DNA of 64,000 nucleotides from Caulobacter flavus. GTDB lineage: Bacteria; Pseudomonadota; Alphaproteobacteria; Caulobacterales; Caulobacteraceae. A program made the position numbers and the translations under genes. The stretch is from assembly GCF_003722335.1 (NCBI RefSeq), contig NZ_CP026100.1, forward strand, positions 5,554,001 through 5,618,000, given 5' to 3'. Below, one piece after another: positions 44,171-52,524 of this stretch (its first letter is position 1; each line of letters begins with the position of its first letter). The notes below the pieces were generated by a model, which was not told where the DNA came from, made no database searches, and saw nothing but the letters and a program-made list of their open reading frames with translations.

Positions 44171-44308
44171 CTCCCGTCATTCCCGCCTTGTGGCGGGAAC
44201 CCCTGGTTCAGCTGACAGGTGAGACGCTAGCGAACCGCCTGCGGTTCGCCCCACCTGCCCTTGCGGCGGACAGAGAGGTTCCCGCCACAGGGGCGGGAAT
44301 GACGGGAG
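44171..44308. repeat. Long palindromic intergenic element (138 bp)
   Basis: Outer arms of about 32 bp beginning CTCCCGTCATTCCCGCC and ending GGCGGGAATGACGGGAG pair nearly perfectly, and an inner stem GCGAACCGC/GCGGTTCGC lies in the loop. No gene is seen in the 44013-44397 spacer. Confidence 0.8.
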
Positions 44309-44397
44309 CATGGGGAAGGTCCGCAAAGGGTCGTGAAGCGAACTCGGCGTCCTGGCCCGCTCAGGCTGCCTGATCGTCGCCGTGGGCGAGGCTCGCT

Positions 44398-44928
44398 TCA
44401 GGCCGCCTGGACCGCCTTCGCCGCGCGAGCCTCGCGCAGCAGGCCGATGGCCCGCAGCGTCATCTCAAGGCGCGACACGCCGAACAGGCCAACGCCCAGC
44501 ACCACGAAGCCGTCGGTCAGCAGAACGGCGCTGATGTGCCAGGCTTCGGCCTCGGCCTCGAACACCGTCTTCAGGGCGAAGCGCACGACGAAGATGCCCA
44601 GCAGGAACAGGATCGCCGCCGGCGAGGGCCTGGTGTTCAGCTCGTGGGTATCGGGATCGATGGTGATCGGGATCAGCCGGCCGCGCCACCAGCCGATCGT
44701 CGCGCCCACGGCGAAGATCGCCGCCAGCCACAGCCAGTCGGTTCCGTGCGGCGTGAACTGCATGAACAGGAAGACCGTCGCGGCGACCATGATCGCCGGC
44801 AGAATCCACATGAATTCGAGCTTCAGCCGACGCGCCTTGCTCATCGACCGTAGGCGCAGCGCGAAGACGATGGCCACGATCACCGCGGTGACGCCGTAGC
44901 CGATCAGTTTCTGGTTGCCGTGATCCAC
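44398..44928 (-). CDS. Membrane protein, CcdC/DUF1453-like
   Basis: A 176-residue protein with about five transmembrane helices. The central GATIGWWRGRLIPITIDPDTHEL, with a basic turn between helices, resembles the DUF1453/CcdC family. Function is not established; some relatives sit near cytochrome maturation genes. GTG at 44928 has GGGGGAAA upstream. It lies 75 bp downstream of the GNAT and tlpA genes on the same strand. Confidence 0.7.
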   Translation of the reverse strand: MDHGNQKLIGYGVTAVIVAIVFALRLRSMSKARRLKLEFMWILPAIMVAATVFLFMQFTPHGTDWLWLAAIFAVGATIGWWRGRLIPITIDPDTHELNTRPSPAAILFLLGIFVVRFALKTVFEAEAEAWHISAVLLTDGFVVLGVGLFGVSRLEMTLRAIGLLREARAAKAVQAA

Positions 44929-45003
44929 GACGTTTCCCCCAAATCGCGCCGCAACACTCGCCGCGCCCCCGAACGGGATGAGCAACCGAAAAGCCGGTCG
45001 CCG

Positions 45004-45744
45004 TCAATCGCGGGCCAGCCTGCTCCAGTAGCGATAGCGGTAGGCCGTCGAAAAACCGCGCGCCGAGTAGAGCGCGACGGCCGGCGCGTTGACGTCCTCG
45101 ACCTGCAGATAGGCCGTGCGCGCGCCCAGTGACGCCGCCTCGGCCAGCAAGGCGTCGAGCACGCGGCGCGCCAGGCCCCGGCGACGGAAGTCCGGATCGG
45201 TGCGCATGCCGAAGATCCCCACGGCCTGGCCGTCGACGGCGCAGGCGCCGAGGGCGGCGGTGCGGCCCTCCAGCGTCAGGCGCGCGAACCGGGCCGGCGC
45301 GGGAATGCGGCCCAGCGCCTGCAGGCGCTCGTTGGCGTCGGCGGCGTTGCCCTTGGCGGACGCGACCAGCAAGGCTTCGAAGGCCGGATCGGGTTCGGAC
45401 GAGATCACGACCTCGGCGTCGCCGGCCCCGACGACCGGGCCGGTCATCAGCAGGGTCTCGCCGTGCAGCGCGTAGCCGCGACGCGCCAGGCGGTCGGCCA
45501 GATCGGCGGGCGACGTCGCCCCGTCGGTCAGCTTGAAGCGGACCGGCAGGCCGCGCGCGCCATAGAAGGCCTCGACGGCGTCGATGGCGGCTTCCGGTTC
45601 GCGGTCGGCCTCGCCCAGCGGCCAGCAGGCGTTGATCCGCAGCGAGAAGCCGTCGGTCGCGTTCAGCCGCCAGCCGCCCAGCCGCTCGCGCTCGCGGGCC
45701 GGCCAGGCGGCGTCGGCGATGGGTTCGAGGACGGAAGGGCTCAT
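45004..45744 (-). CDS. GNAT family N-acetyltransferase
   Basis: A 246-residue protein. The C-terminal half has the acetyl-CoA loop in GIFGMRTDPDFRRRGLARRVLDALLAEA followed by GARTAYLQVEDVNAPAVALYSARGFSTAYRYRYW, the GNAT core. The N-terminal half is a diverged GNAT-like domain, as in two-domain members. Its ATG overlaps the tlpA stop by 4 bp, so they are coupled. Substrate unknown. Confidence 0.9.
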   Translation of the reverse strand: MSPSVLEPIADAAWPARERERLGGWRLNATDGFSLRINACWPLGEADREPEAAIDAVEAFYGARGLPVRFKLTDGATSPADLADRLARRGYALHGETLLMTGPVVGAGDAEVVISSEPDPAFEALLVASAKGNAADANERLQALGRIPAPARFARLTLEGRTAALGACAVDGQAVGIFGMRTDPDFRRRGLARRVLDALLAEAASLGARTAYLQVEDVNAPAVALYSARGFSTAYRYRYWSRLARD

Positions 45745-46361
45745 TTCTCGGCCAGCAGGGCTTCGACAAGGCCGCGGGCCTCGGGGCTGGACCAGTCGGC
45801 CTCGCCGGAGACGCGGGCGCGCTCGCGCCCCTGCTTGTCGTAGATCACCGTGGTCGGGTAGCCGGCGGCGCGCGGCTCGAGGTCGAACGACATCTTGTAG
45901 CTCTTGTCGCGGAACGAGACGAGCGGCCGGTTGGCGGCCATCTCGGCCTGGATCAGGTTGACGTCGCTGTCGCGGTCGACGCTGATCGGCAGCACCTTCA
46001 GCGGCTGGGCGGCGTAGGCGCCGGCCAGCTTGGCCAGGGTGGGCATCTCCTTCTTGCAGGGCGCGCACCAGGTGGCCCACAGGTTCATGACCACGACCTG
46101 GCCCTTGAAGTCGGCCAGGGTGTGGGGCTGGTTGTCCATGTCGGTGAAGACCGTGGCCGGCGCGGCGCGCGGCTGGGCCGGCACGTCCAGCTTGGCTAAA
46201 GACCCCTTCTTGAATTCCTTGAGGTCGGCGAGCTCTGCGGGTTTGAACGAAGCCTGGGCGATGACGTATACGACCGCGACGACGCCGACGAGCATGACGG
46301 CGCCGATCGCCCACTTCAGACCGCCGCGCTTAGGCGCCCCACCCGACTGGACTTCGCTCAT
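45741..46361 (-). CDS. TlpA-family thiol-disulfide oxidoreductase, membrane anchored
   Basis: A 206-residue protein with an N-terminal anchor (WAIGAVMLVGVVAVVYVIAQ) and a periplasmic thioredoxin fold. The redox motif is WATWCAPCKKEMPTL, and the cis-Pro region is YPTTVIYDKQG. It probably reduces periplasmic disulfides, for example in cytochrome c maturation. Its ATG begins at 46361, directly back to back with argH (CATATG), leaving no spacer. Confidence 0.92.
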   Translation of the reverse strand: MSEVQSGGAPKRGGLKWAIGAVMLVGVVAVVYVIAQASFKPAELADLKEFKKGSLAKLDVPAQPRAAPATVFTDMDNQPHTLADFKGQVVVMNLWATWCAPCKKEMPTLAKLAGAYAAQPLKVLPISVDRDSDVNLIQAEMAANRPLVSFRDKSYKMSFDLEPRAAGYPTTVIYDKQGRERARVSGEADWSSPEARGLVEALLAEK

Positions 46362-47780
46362 ATGACCGACAACGCCTCCAAATCGCCCGCCGCGAACGGC
46401 CAGGGCCAAGCCATGTGGGGCGGCAGGTTCTCGGCCAAGCCGGCCGAACTGATGCAGGCGATCAACGTCTCCATCGGCTTCGACAAGCGCCTGTGGGCGC
46501 AGGACCTGGCGGGCAGCCGCGCCCACGCGCGGATGTTGATCAGCCAGGGCGTCATTGCAAGCAGCGACGGCGAGGAAATCCTCGAAGGCCTGGCCAAGAT
46601 CGAGGACGAACTGGCCACCGGGACCTTCCCGTTCCGCGACGAGTACGAAGACATCCACATGAACATCGAGGCGCGGCTGCGCGAGCTGATCGGCCCGACG
46701 GCCGGCCGGCTGCACACCGCCCGCTCGCGCAACGACCAGGTGGCCGTCGACTTCCGCCTGTGGGTGCGCGACGCCGCCGACCGTTCTGCAGCGCAGCTCG
46801 AAGCTCTGCAAAAGGCACTGCTGGCCCAGGCCGAGACCTATGCCGACGCCCTGATGCCGGGCTTCACCCACCTGCAGCCGGCCCAGCCGGTGACCTTCGG
46901 CCACCACCTGATGGCCTATGTCGAGATGTTCGGCCGCGACGCGTCCCGCTTCAAGGACGCCCGCGCCCGCATGAACGAATGCCCGCTGGGCGCCGCGGCC
47001 CTGGCCGGCTCGCCCTTCCCGATCGACCGCCACCAGACGGCCGCCTCGCTGGGCTTCGACCGCCCGACCGCCAACTCGCTGGACAGCGTCTCCTCGCGCG
47101 ACTTCGCCCTGGAAGCCCTGTCGGCCGCGTCGATCACCGCCACGCACCTGTCGCGCCTGGCCGAGGAGATCGTGCTGTGGACGACGCCGATGTTCGGCTT
47201 CATCAAGCTGACCGACGCCTTCACGACCGGCAGCTCGATCATGCCGCAGAAGAAGAATCCCGACGCGGCCGAGCTGATCCGCGCCAAGGTCGGTCGCATC
47301 CTGGGCAGCCTGACCACCCTGACCGTGGTCATGAAGGGCCTGCCGCTGGCCTATTCCAAGGATATGCAGGAAGACAAGGTCCCGACCTTCGAGGCCTTCG
47401 ACGCGCTGGAACTGAGCCTGCTCGCCATGGCCGGCATGATCGCCGACCTGACCCCCAACACCGAGAAGATGGCCGCCGCCGCCGGCGCGGGCTTCTCGAC
47501 CGCCACGGATCTGGCCGACTGGCTGGTGCGCGAGCTGAACATGCCTTTCCGTGACGCCCACCACGTGACAGGCTCGGCCGTGAAAGCCGCCGAGACCAAG
47601 GGCGTCGATCTTTCGGACCTGTCGCTGGCCGAGTTCCAGGCGATCGAGCCGCGGATCACCGACGGGGTCTACGCCGTCCTCACCCCGGCCGCCTCGGCGG
47701 CCAGCCGCATGAGCTATGGCGGGACCGCCCCCGCCCAGGTGCGCGCCCAGATCGCGCGTTGGAAGGAAACCCTGGCATGA
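46362..47780 (+). CDS. argH: Argininosuccinate lyase
   Basis: A 472-residue cytoplasmic enzyme of the fumarase superfamily that splits argininosuccinate into arginine and fumarate. MWGGRF is the usual N-terminal motif (residues 18-23), TARSRNDQ lines the active site, and GSSIMPQKKNPD is the signature with the catalytic Ser loop. The annotated ATG at 46362 leaves no room for a ribosome site between it and tlpA, so the ATG at 46413 just before WGGRF could also be used. The stop overlaps the lptM start by 4 bp. Confidence 0.95.
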   Translation: MTDNASKSPAANGQGQAMWGGRFSAKPAELMQAINVSIGFDKRLWAQDLAGSRAHARMLISQGVIASSDGEEILEGLAKIEDELATGTFPFRDEYEDIHMNIEARLRELIGPTAGRLHTARSRNDQVAVDFRLWVRDAADRSAAQLEALQKALLAQAETYADALMPGFTHLQPAQPVTFGHHLMAYVEMFGRDASRFKDARARMNECPLGAAALAGSPFPIDRHQTAASLGFDRPTANSLDSVSSRDFALEALSAASITATHLSRLAEEIVLWTTPMFGFIKLTDAFTTGSSIMPQKKNPDAAELIRAKVGRILGSLTTLTVVMKGLPLAYSKDMQEDKVPTFEAFDALELSLLAMAGMIADLTPNTEKMAAAAGAGFSTATDLADWLVRELNMPFRDAHHVTGSAVKAAETKGVDLSDLSLAEFQAIEPRITDGVYAVLTPAASAASRMSYGGTAPAQVRAQIARWKETLA

Positions 47781-48091
47781 TCCGCCCCGCCACGCTGCTC
47801 GCCGTCGCCGCCCTGGGCCTGACCGGCGCCGCCCTCTCCGCCTGCGGCAAGCAGGCCGAGCTGGAGCGCCCCGCGCCGCTGTGGGGTCCGGAAAAGAAGG
47901 CCGCCGAAGCCTCCAAGCGCCGCGAAGCCTCGGCCCGCGCCAACCAGCCGGCCCGCCCCAACGGCGTGCAGGAGAACGCCGATCCGGCGTCGAGCAACCG
48001 CACGACCCGCGCCGCCCCGCTGCGCGGCGCGCCGTCCGACCCGTTCGGCGGCCCGTCCGCCGCCGGCTTCCCGTCCTCGACGCCGAACTGA
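47777..48091 (+). CDS. LptM-like lipoprotein
   Basis: A 104-residue lipoprotein. The signal peptide ends in the lipobox LSAC, and the mature start CGKQAELERPAPLWG fits the short lipopeptide LptM family that helps LptD mature. The remainder is Ala-, Arg- and Pro-rich and disordered, longer than in E. coli. It starts inside the argH stop and is followed by lysA, a position this lipoprotein often takes. Confidence 0.75.
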   Translation: MIRPATLLAVAALGLTGAALSACGKQAELERPAPLWGPEKKAAEASKRREASARANQPARPNGVQENADPASSNRTTRAAPLRGAPSDPFGGPSAAGFPSSTPN

Positions 48092-48098
48092 CAATCCC

Positions 48099-48202
48099 TG
48101 CGTCCTTCGAGGCCCGCTGACGCGGGCGCCTCAGGATGAGGAGGGTCTGTGCTGAGTTCCTCATCCTGAGGTGCGAGGCGCAGCCGAGCCTCGAAGGACG
48201 CA
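48099..48202. repeat. Dispersed palindromic element, copy 2
   Basis: Ends TGCGTCCTTCGAGG (48099-48112) and CCTCGAAGGACGCA (48189-48202) are identical to those at 39065-39167, and the core again pairs CTCAGGATGAGGA with TCCTCATCCTGAG. It fills the gap between lptM and lysA. Confidence 0.85.
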
Positions 48203-48225
48203 CGACCGACACCGAAAGCACCTCA

Positions 48226-49494
48226 GTGAACCACTTCGAATACGGCCCCGAGGGCCTGGCCTGCGAAGGCGTCCCCCTGGCCAGGATCGCGGCCGAGGTC
48301 GGCACGCCGGTCTACGTCTATTCCCGCGCCACGCTGGAGCGGCACTTCACGGTGTTCCACAGCGCCCTGGTCGACGCCGGCGTCGTCGATCCGCTGGTGG
48401 CCTATGCGGTGAAGGCCAATTCGAACGTGGCCGTGCTGAAGGTGCTGGGCGACCTGGGCGCCGGCGCCGACACGGTGTCCGAAGGCGAGGTCCGTCGCGC
48501 CCTCGCCGCCGGCATTCCGGGTGAACGCATCGTGTTCTCGGGCGTCGGCAAGAAGCGCGAGGAGATCGCCTTCGCCCTGAAGGCCGGCGTCGCCGAGATC
48601 AACGTCGAGTCCGAGCCGGAGATGGAGCTGATCGCCAGCGTCGCCGCCGAGCTGGGCGTGCGGGCCAAGATCGCCTTCCGGGTCAATCCCGACGTCGCCG
48701 CCGGCGGTCACGCCAAGATCGCCACCGGCAAGTCGGAGAACAAGTTCGGGGTCTCGTTCGCCGAGGCCGCGCGCCTGTATGCGAACGCCAGCAACAACGC
48801 CGCCCTGCAGCCGATCGGCGTGGCCTGCCACATCGGCAGCCAGATCACCGACCTGGAGCCGATGCGCGCGGCCTTCACCAAGATGCGGGGCCTGGTCGAG
48901 CAGCTGATCGGCGAGGGTCTGTCGGTCGAGCGCCTGGACCTGGGCGGCGGCCTGGGCGTGCCCTACTTCAACCACCCCGAGCCCCCGCCCCCGGCCGCCT
49001 TCGCCGCAATGGTCGCCGAGGTCACCAAGGGCTTGCCGGTGAAGCTGGCCTTCGAGCCGGGTCGCGTCATCGCCGCCAACGCCGGGGTGATGGTCAGCGA
49101 AGTCATCCACGTCCACGAGCGCCCCGAAGGCCGCAAGTTCCTGGTCATCGACGCGGCCATGAACGACCTGGTGCGCCCGGCCATGTACGACGCCTTCCAC
49201 GACATCCGCCCGGTCCAAGGCGAAAAGTCCGGCGAGGCCGTCTACGACGTGGTCGGCCCGGTCTGCGAGACCGGCGACACCTTCACCCGCGACCGCGCCC
49301 TGCCGGTGTTCGGGCCGGGCGATCTGGTGGCCTTCATGTCGGCCGGCGCCTACGGCTCGGCCATGGCCAGCGAGTACAACACCCGCCCGCTGGTCCCCGA
49401 GGTGCTGGTCGACGGCGACCGCTATGCCGTGATCCGCAAGCGCCCGACCTATGACGAGATGCTGGCCCGCGACCTGGTTCCGGACTGGGTCTGA
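48226..49494 (+). CDS. lysA: Diaminopimelate decarboxylase
   Basis: A 422-residue PLP enzyme that makes lysine from meso-diaminopimelate. The PLP lysine is in YAVKANSN, HIGSQI and ERLDLGGGLGVPY bind the cofactor phosphate, FEPGR follows, and GPVCETGDTF carries the cysteine that contacts substrate in the dimer. GTG at 48226 is the start; the open frame before it runs through the repeat element. The natural N-terminus NHFEYGPEGL fits the family. Confidence 0.95.
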   Translation: MNHFEYGPEGLACEGVPLARIAAEVGTPVYVYSRATLERHFTVFHSALVDAGVVDPLVAYAVKANSNVAVLKVLGDLGAGADTVSEGEVRRALAAGIPGERIVFSGVGKKREEIAFALKAGVAEINVESEPEMELIASVAAELGVRAKIAFRVNPDVAAGGHAKIATGKSENKFGVSFAEAARLYANASNNAALQPIGVACHIGSQITDLEPMRAAFTKMRGLVEQLIGEGLSVERLDLGGGLGVPYFNHPEPPPPAAFAAMVAEVTKGLPVKLAFEPGRVIAANAGVMVSEVIHVHERPEGRKFLVIDAAMNDLVRPAMYDAFHDIRPVQGEKSGEAVYDVVGPVCETGDTFTRDRALPVFGPGDLVAFMSAGAYGSAMASEYNTRPLVPEVLVDGDRYAVIRKRPTYDEMLARDLVPDWV

Positions 49495-49593
49495 TCGCGA
49501 CGGGCGGCGGCAAATTCTTGCGCGCCGCTTCGCCTTCCCCTCACCGCCCGCAAAGTCTCGCCCCCAAACGCCCTTTGGGCTAGAAGCCACGCC

Positions 49594-50721
49594 ATGTCGC
49601 ACAACACCTTCGGTCACCTGTTCCGCGTCACCACCTGGGGCGAGAGCCACGGGCCCGCCCTCGGCTGCGTCGTCGACGGCGTGCCGCCGGGCATCCTGCT
49701 GACGGCCGAAATGATCCAGGGCTTCCTCGACAAGCGCCGGCCGGGCAACGGCAAGTTCGTCACCCAGCGCCAGGAGCCGGACGCCGTACGCATCCTGTCG
49801 GGCGTGTTCGAGGACGAGCGCACCGGCGGCCAGCGCACGACCGGCACGCCGATCAGCCTGATGATCGAGAACACTGACCAGCGCAGCAAGGACTACGGCG
49901 AGATCGCCCAGGCCTTCCGCCCCGGTCACGCCGACTATCCCTATTTCGCCAAGTACGGCGTGCGCGACTATCGCGGCGGCGGCCGCAGCTCGGCCCGCGA
50001 GACCGCCGCGCGGGTGGCCGCCGGCGCCGTGGCGCGGCTGGTGATCCCGGGCGTCACGGTGCGCGCGGCGCTGGTGCAGATCGGTCCGCACAAGATCGAC
50101 CGGGCGAACTGGGACTGGGCGCAGACCGAAGAGAACCCCTATTGGTCGCCGGACGCCGCGATCATTCCGGTGTGGGAAGAGCACCTGGAAAAGATCCGTA
50201 AAGCCGGCTCCTCGACCGGCGCCGTGGTCGAAGTGGAAGCGACGGGCGTGCCGGCCGGCTGGGGCGCGCCGCTGTACGGCAAGCTCGACGCCGAACTGGC
50301 CGCGGCCCTGATGTCGATCAACGCCGCCAAGGGCGTCGAGATCGGCGAGGGCTTCGACAGCGCCGCCCTGACCGGCGAGGACAACGCCGACATGATGCGC
50401 CTGGGCCCCAACGGCGAGCCTGAGTTCCTGTCCAACCACGCCGGCGGCGTGCTTGGCGGCCTGTCGACCGGCCAGCCGGTGGTCGCGCGCGTCGCCTTCA
50501 AGCCGACCTCGTCGATCCTGATCCCGCGCCAGACCCTCAACGAGGCCGGCGAGGAGATCGACCTGCGCACCAAGGGTCGCCACGATCCGTGCGTGGGCAT
50601 TCGCGGCGTGCCGGTGGTCGAAGCGATGACCGCCTGCGTCCTTGCCGACGCCTTCCTGCGCCACCGCGCCCAGACCGGCGGCGGCGCCTTCCTGCCGGGC
50701 GGCGGCGGCGAGCGGGTCTGA
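49594..50721 (+). CDS. aroC: Chorismate synthase
   Basis: A 375-residue FMN-dependent enzyme that makes chorismate from EPSP. GHLFRVTTWGESHGPALGCVVDG is the N-terminal signature, RPGHADYPYFAKYGVRDYRGGGRSSARETAARVAAGA the central one, and HDPCVGIRGVPVVEAM the C-terminal one. All flavin- and substrate-binding residues expected appear intact. It stands alone in a 99-bp gap after lysA with a normal length. Confidence 0.96.
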   Translation: MSHNTFGHLFRVTTWGESHGPALGCVVDGVPPGILLTAEMIQGFLDKRRPGNGKFVTQRQEPDAVRILSGVFEDERTGGQRTTGTPISLMIENTDQRSKDYGEIAQAFRPGHADYPYFAKYGVRDYRGGGRSSARETAARVAAGAVARLVIPGVTVRAALVQIGPHKIDRANWDWAQTEENPYWSPDAAIIPVWEEHLEKIRKAGSSTGAVVEVEATGVPAGWGAPLYGKLDAELAAALMSINAAKGVEIGEGFDSAALTGEDNADMMRLGPNGEPEFLSNHAGGVLGGLSTGQPVVARVAFKPTSSILIPRQTLNEAGEEIDLRTKGRHDPCVGIRGVPVVEAMTACVLADAFLRHRAQTGGGAFLPGGGGERV

Positions 50722-50824
50722 GCGGGAATTGATCGCTGGCGTAGGTCTCTGACCCTCCAGCCCTCCGGGCCACCTCCCTCAGAGGGGGCTGGGTTCTCCC
50801 TGGGAGATTGGGCGGCGATCCAGG

Positions 50825-51040
50825 TCAGCCGCGCCCTTGCCGTTCGCGCCAGTCCTCGGGGCGGGTGATCATCGACGATCTGAGGAACGGCGACTGGACC
50901 CGGTCGTACTCGGCGACGCCAAGATTTCGACATATTTGGTCAAGCAGTTCCGAGCCGCCGATGTCCGGAACCGGCTCGCCGTGCAGCTCTCGCCACAGGG
51001 CCTGAGCCTCCTGTTTGATGATGTCTTCGCGGCGGGGCAT
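50825..51040 (-). CDS. Hypothetical protein (71 aa)
   Basis: A 71-residue, soluble, charged protein starting MPRREDIIKQEAQALWRELHG, probably mostly helical. Codon usage and the opposite orientation to both neighbours fit a real gene. The ribosome site is weak (GAGACTTAAGACG). I do not recognise it. Confidence 0.55.
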   Translation of the reverse strand: MPRREDIIKQEAQALWRELHGEPVPDIGGSELLDQICRNLGVAEYDRVQSPFLRSSMITRPEDWRERQGRG

Positions 51041-51268
51041 CGTCTTAAGTCTCGACCATTCGACACACCAACAGTCGAACTTTCAGACTCGTTCCTGATT
51101 TTTTCGTTTACAATCGTTAAGAGAACTGCGCCGGGCATCTATGCTTGTATTATGTGTCGGCACGGCGACCCGCCAAAGTCGGCCACACGACAGCGTCCTC
51201 TGGTCGCGGAGATCGTAAACCTTTGATCGGCTAGAACGGCGCACCGTCGTTCCACGAGTTCATCACCC

Positions 51269-51502
51269 ATGCGCGCTTCCCGCCTGCTTCTCGTTCCCGT
51301 CCTGCTGGCGACCGCCGTCGGCGCCCAGGGATGCCTGGCCGTGGCGGCCGGCGGCGCCGTCGTCGGCGCGACCGGGGCCGTGGTCGGCACGGCCGGCAAG
51401 GTCGCCGTGGGCACCGGCAAGGCCATCATCCCCGGCGAAAGCAAGAAAGACCGTGAAAAGCGCGAGTTCCGCGAGTGGAAGAAGGCTCAGCGGAACGACT
51501 GA
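51269..51502 (+). CDS. Small lipoprotein with glycine-zipper helix
   Basis: A 77-residue protein. The signal peptide MRASRLLLVPVLLATAVGAQ ends in the lipobox AQGC. The mature part is a Gly/Ala/Val-rich repeat (GGAVVGATGAVVGTAGKV), a glycine-zipper type helix, followed by a charged tail (KDREKREFREWKK). Likely outer-membrane associated. No family function is known to me. Confidence 0.8.
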   Translation: MRASRLLLVPVLLATAVGAQGCLAVAAGGAVVGATGAVVGTAGKVAVGTGKAIIPGESKKDREKREFREWKKAQRND

Positions 51503-51508
51503 CGCCCC

Positions 51509-51902
51509 CTACTCCGCCGCCTGCGGGATCTGGTCGCCGACGGCGACGCCCTGCAGGTAGAGCGACAGCGGACGGATCTCGTAGGCGCCCGTGGGATTGG
51601 CCTCGCCCAGCGCGCGCGACGTCGAGGGCCTCGTCCATCGAGGCGCAGTCGACGACGTAGAAGCCCAGCATGGCCTCCTTGGTCTCGGCATAGGGGCCGT
51701 CCATCACCACCGGCGGCTCCTGGCCCTTGACCAGCGTCTTGGCCGAGCCGGTGAAGCCCAGACGCCCGGCCGGACCCAGCTTGCCCTCGGCATAGAGCCG
51801 GTCGTGGACCACCGACAGGTTGGCCATCACCGCCGCGTCCTCGGCCGGGGTCCAATTGGCGACCAGATCCTGGTCGTTGTAGCAGAGGATGGCGTAGAGC
51901 AC
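51509..51902 (-). pseudogene. YCII-related protein gene with frameshift
   Basis: The first frame encodes MLYAILCYNDQDLVANWTP through VVMDGPYAETKEAMLGFYVVDCASMDEALDVARA, a standard YCII-related domain. At about 51617 the family sequence continues in another frame (LGEANPTGAYEIRPLSLYL ...), ending at 51511. The junction lies in an alternating CG run, where two missing bases would restore the frame. This is either a recent inactivation or a sequencing error in a GC repeat. The intact protein would be about 131 residues. Confidence 0.8.
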
Positions 51903-51969
51903 GGCGGGGCCTCCCGGGTCATTCGGTGACGAGAGGGGTATCGCGACCGCCGTTCTCTGGAAAGAGGCC

Positions 51970-52455
51970 TCAGGCCTCGGGCGCCCCCTCTACGACCGTT
52001 TCCGACGCAGGCTCCTCCTCCGCGGCGACCGGATCGGGCGACGGCGGACGCGGCCGGCCCAGCCGCACGATCTTCTCCTCGGCGTTGCGGACCATGCGGG
52101 TCTGGTCGTTGAACTGCAGCAGGTGGCCGCAGACGGCGAAGAAGCCGCCGGGCATGCGGGTGTCGATCCCCTCGGCCAGGGTCATCAGATAGAGGCCGGC
52201 GGCCTGCAGCCGGCCCAGGACCTGCAGCAGGTCGACGATGTGGGCGGCGAAGGCGTGCAGACTAGGAACCACCAGCAGGTCGCCGGGCCGGGCCGAGACG
52301 ATCGCCGCGTCCAGCCCGGGCTTGTGCACCGCCAGGGCGTAGCAGGCGTCGTGGTGCAGCGTCTCGCAACCGGCGGCGGTCAGCTTGTCCGCCAGCGGTC
52401 CGTCGAAGGTCGCCCCCCGAACGGGCGGGACCCGGAAGTAGCCGATCATGCGCAT
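51970..52455 (-). CDS. Catalytically degenerate serine-resolvase-like protein
   Basis: A 161-residue protein with the resolvase fold: MRMIGYFRV, HKPGLDAAIVSARPGDLLVVPSL, LQVLGRLQAAGLYLMTLAEGIDTRMPGG and FNDQTRMVRNAEEKIVRLGRPR align with resolvase catalytic domains. Tyr6 and Arg8 are kept, but the nucleophilic serine position is Pro10 and the DRLGR arginines are replaced by LHAFAA. The DNA-binding domain is absent; an acidic tail takes its place. It cannot recombine DNA by the usual mechanism. No transposon ends or inverted sites surround it. It may be a regulatory or structural derivative. Confidence 0.75.
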   Translation of the reverse strand: MRMIGYFRVPPVRGATFDGPLADKLTAAGCETLHHDACYALAVHKPGLDAAIVSARPGDLLVVPSLHAFAAHIVDLLQVLGRLQAAGLYLMTLAEGIDTRMPGGFFAVCGHLLQFNDQTRMVRNAEEKIVRLGRPRPPSPDPVAAEEEPASETVVEGAPEA

Positions 52456-52524
52456 AGGCGCTGTGTGACGAACTCCGCGCCGCCGCGAAAGGGGCGACGG
52501 CCTCAAAGTCGGGGATAAGCTGCC

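Noticed and set aside
50750..50820. Short gene between aroC and the 71-residue ORF
   Set aside because: The sequence matches part of the dispersed GC-rich repeats and has no coding pattern.
51970..52455. Transposon or integron carrying a resolvase
   Set aside because: The protein lacks catalytic residues and there is no transposase, terminal repeat or target duplication nearby.
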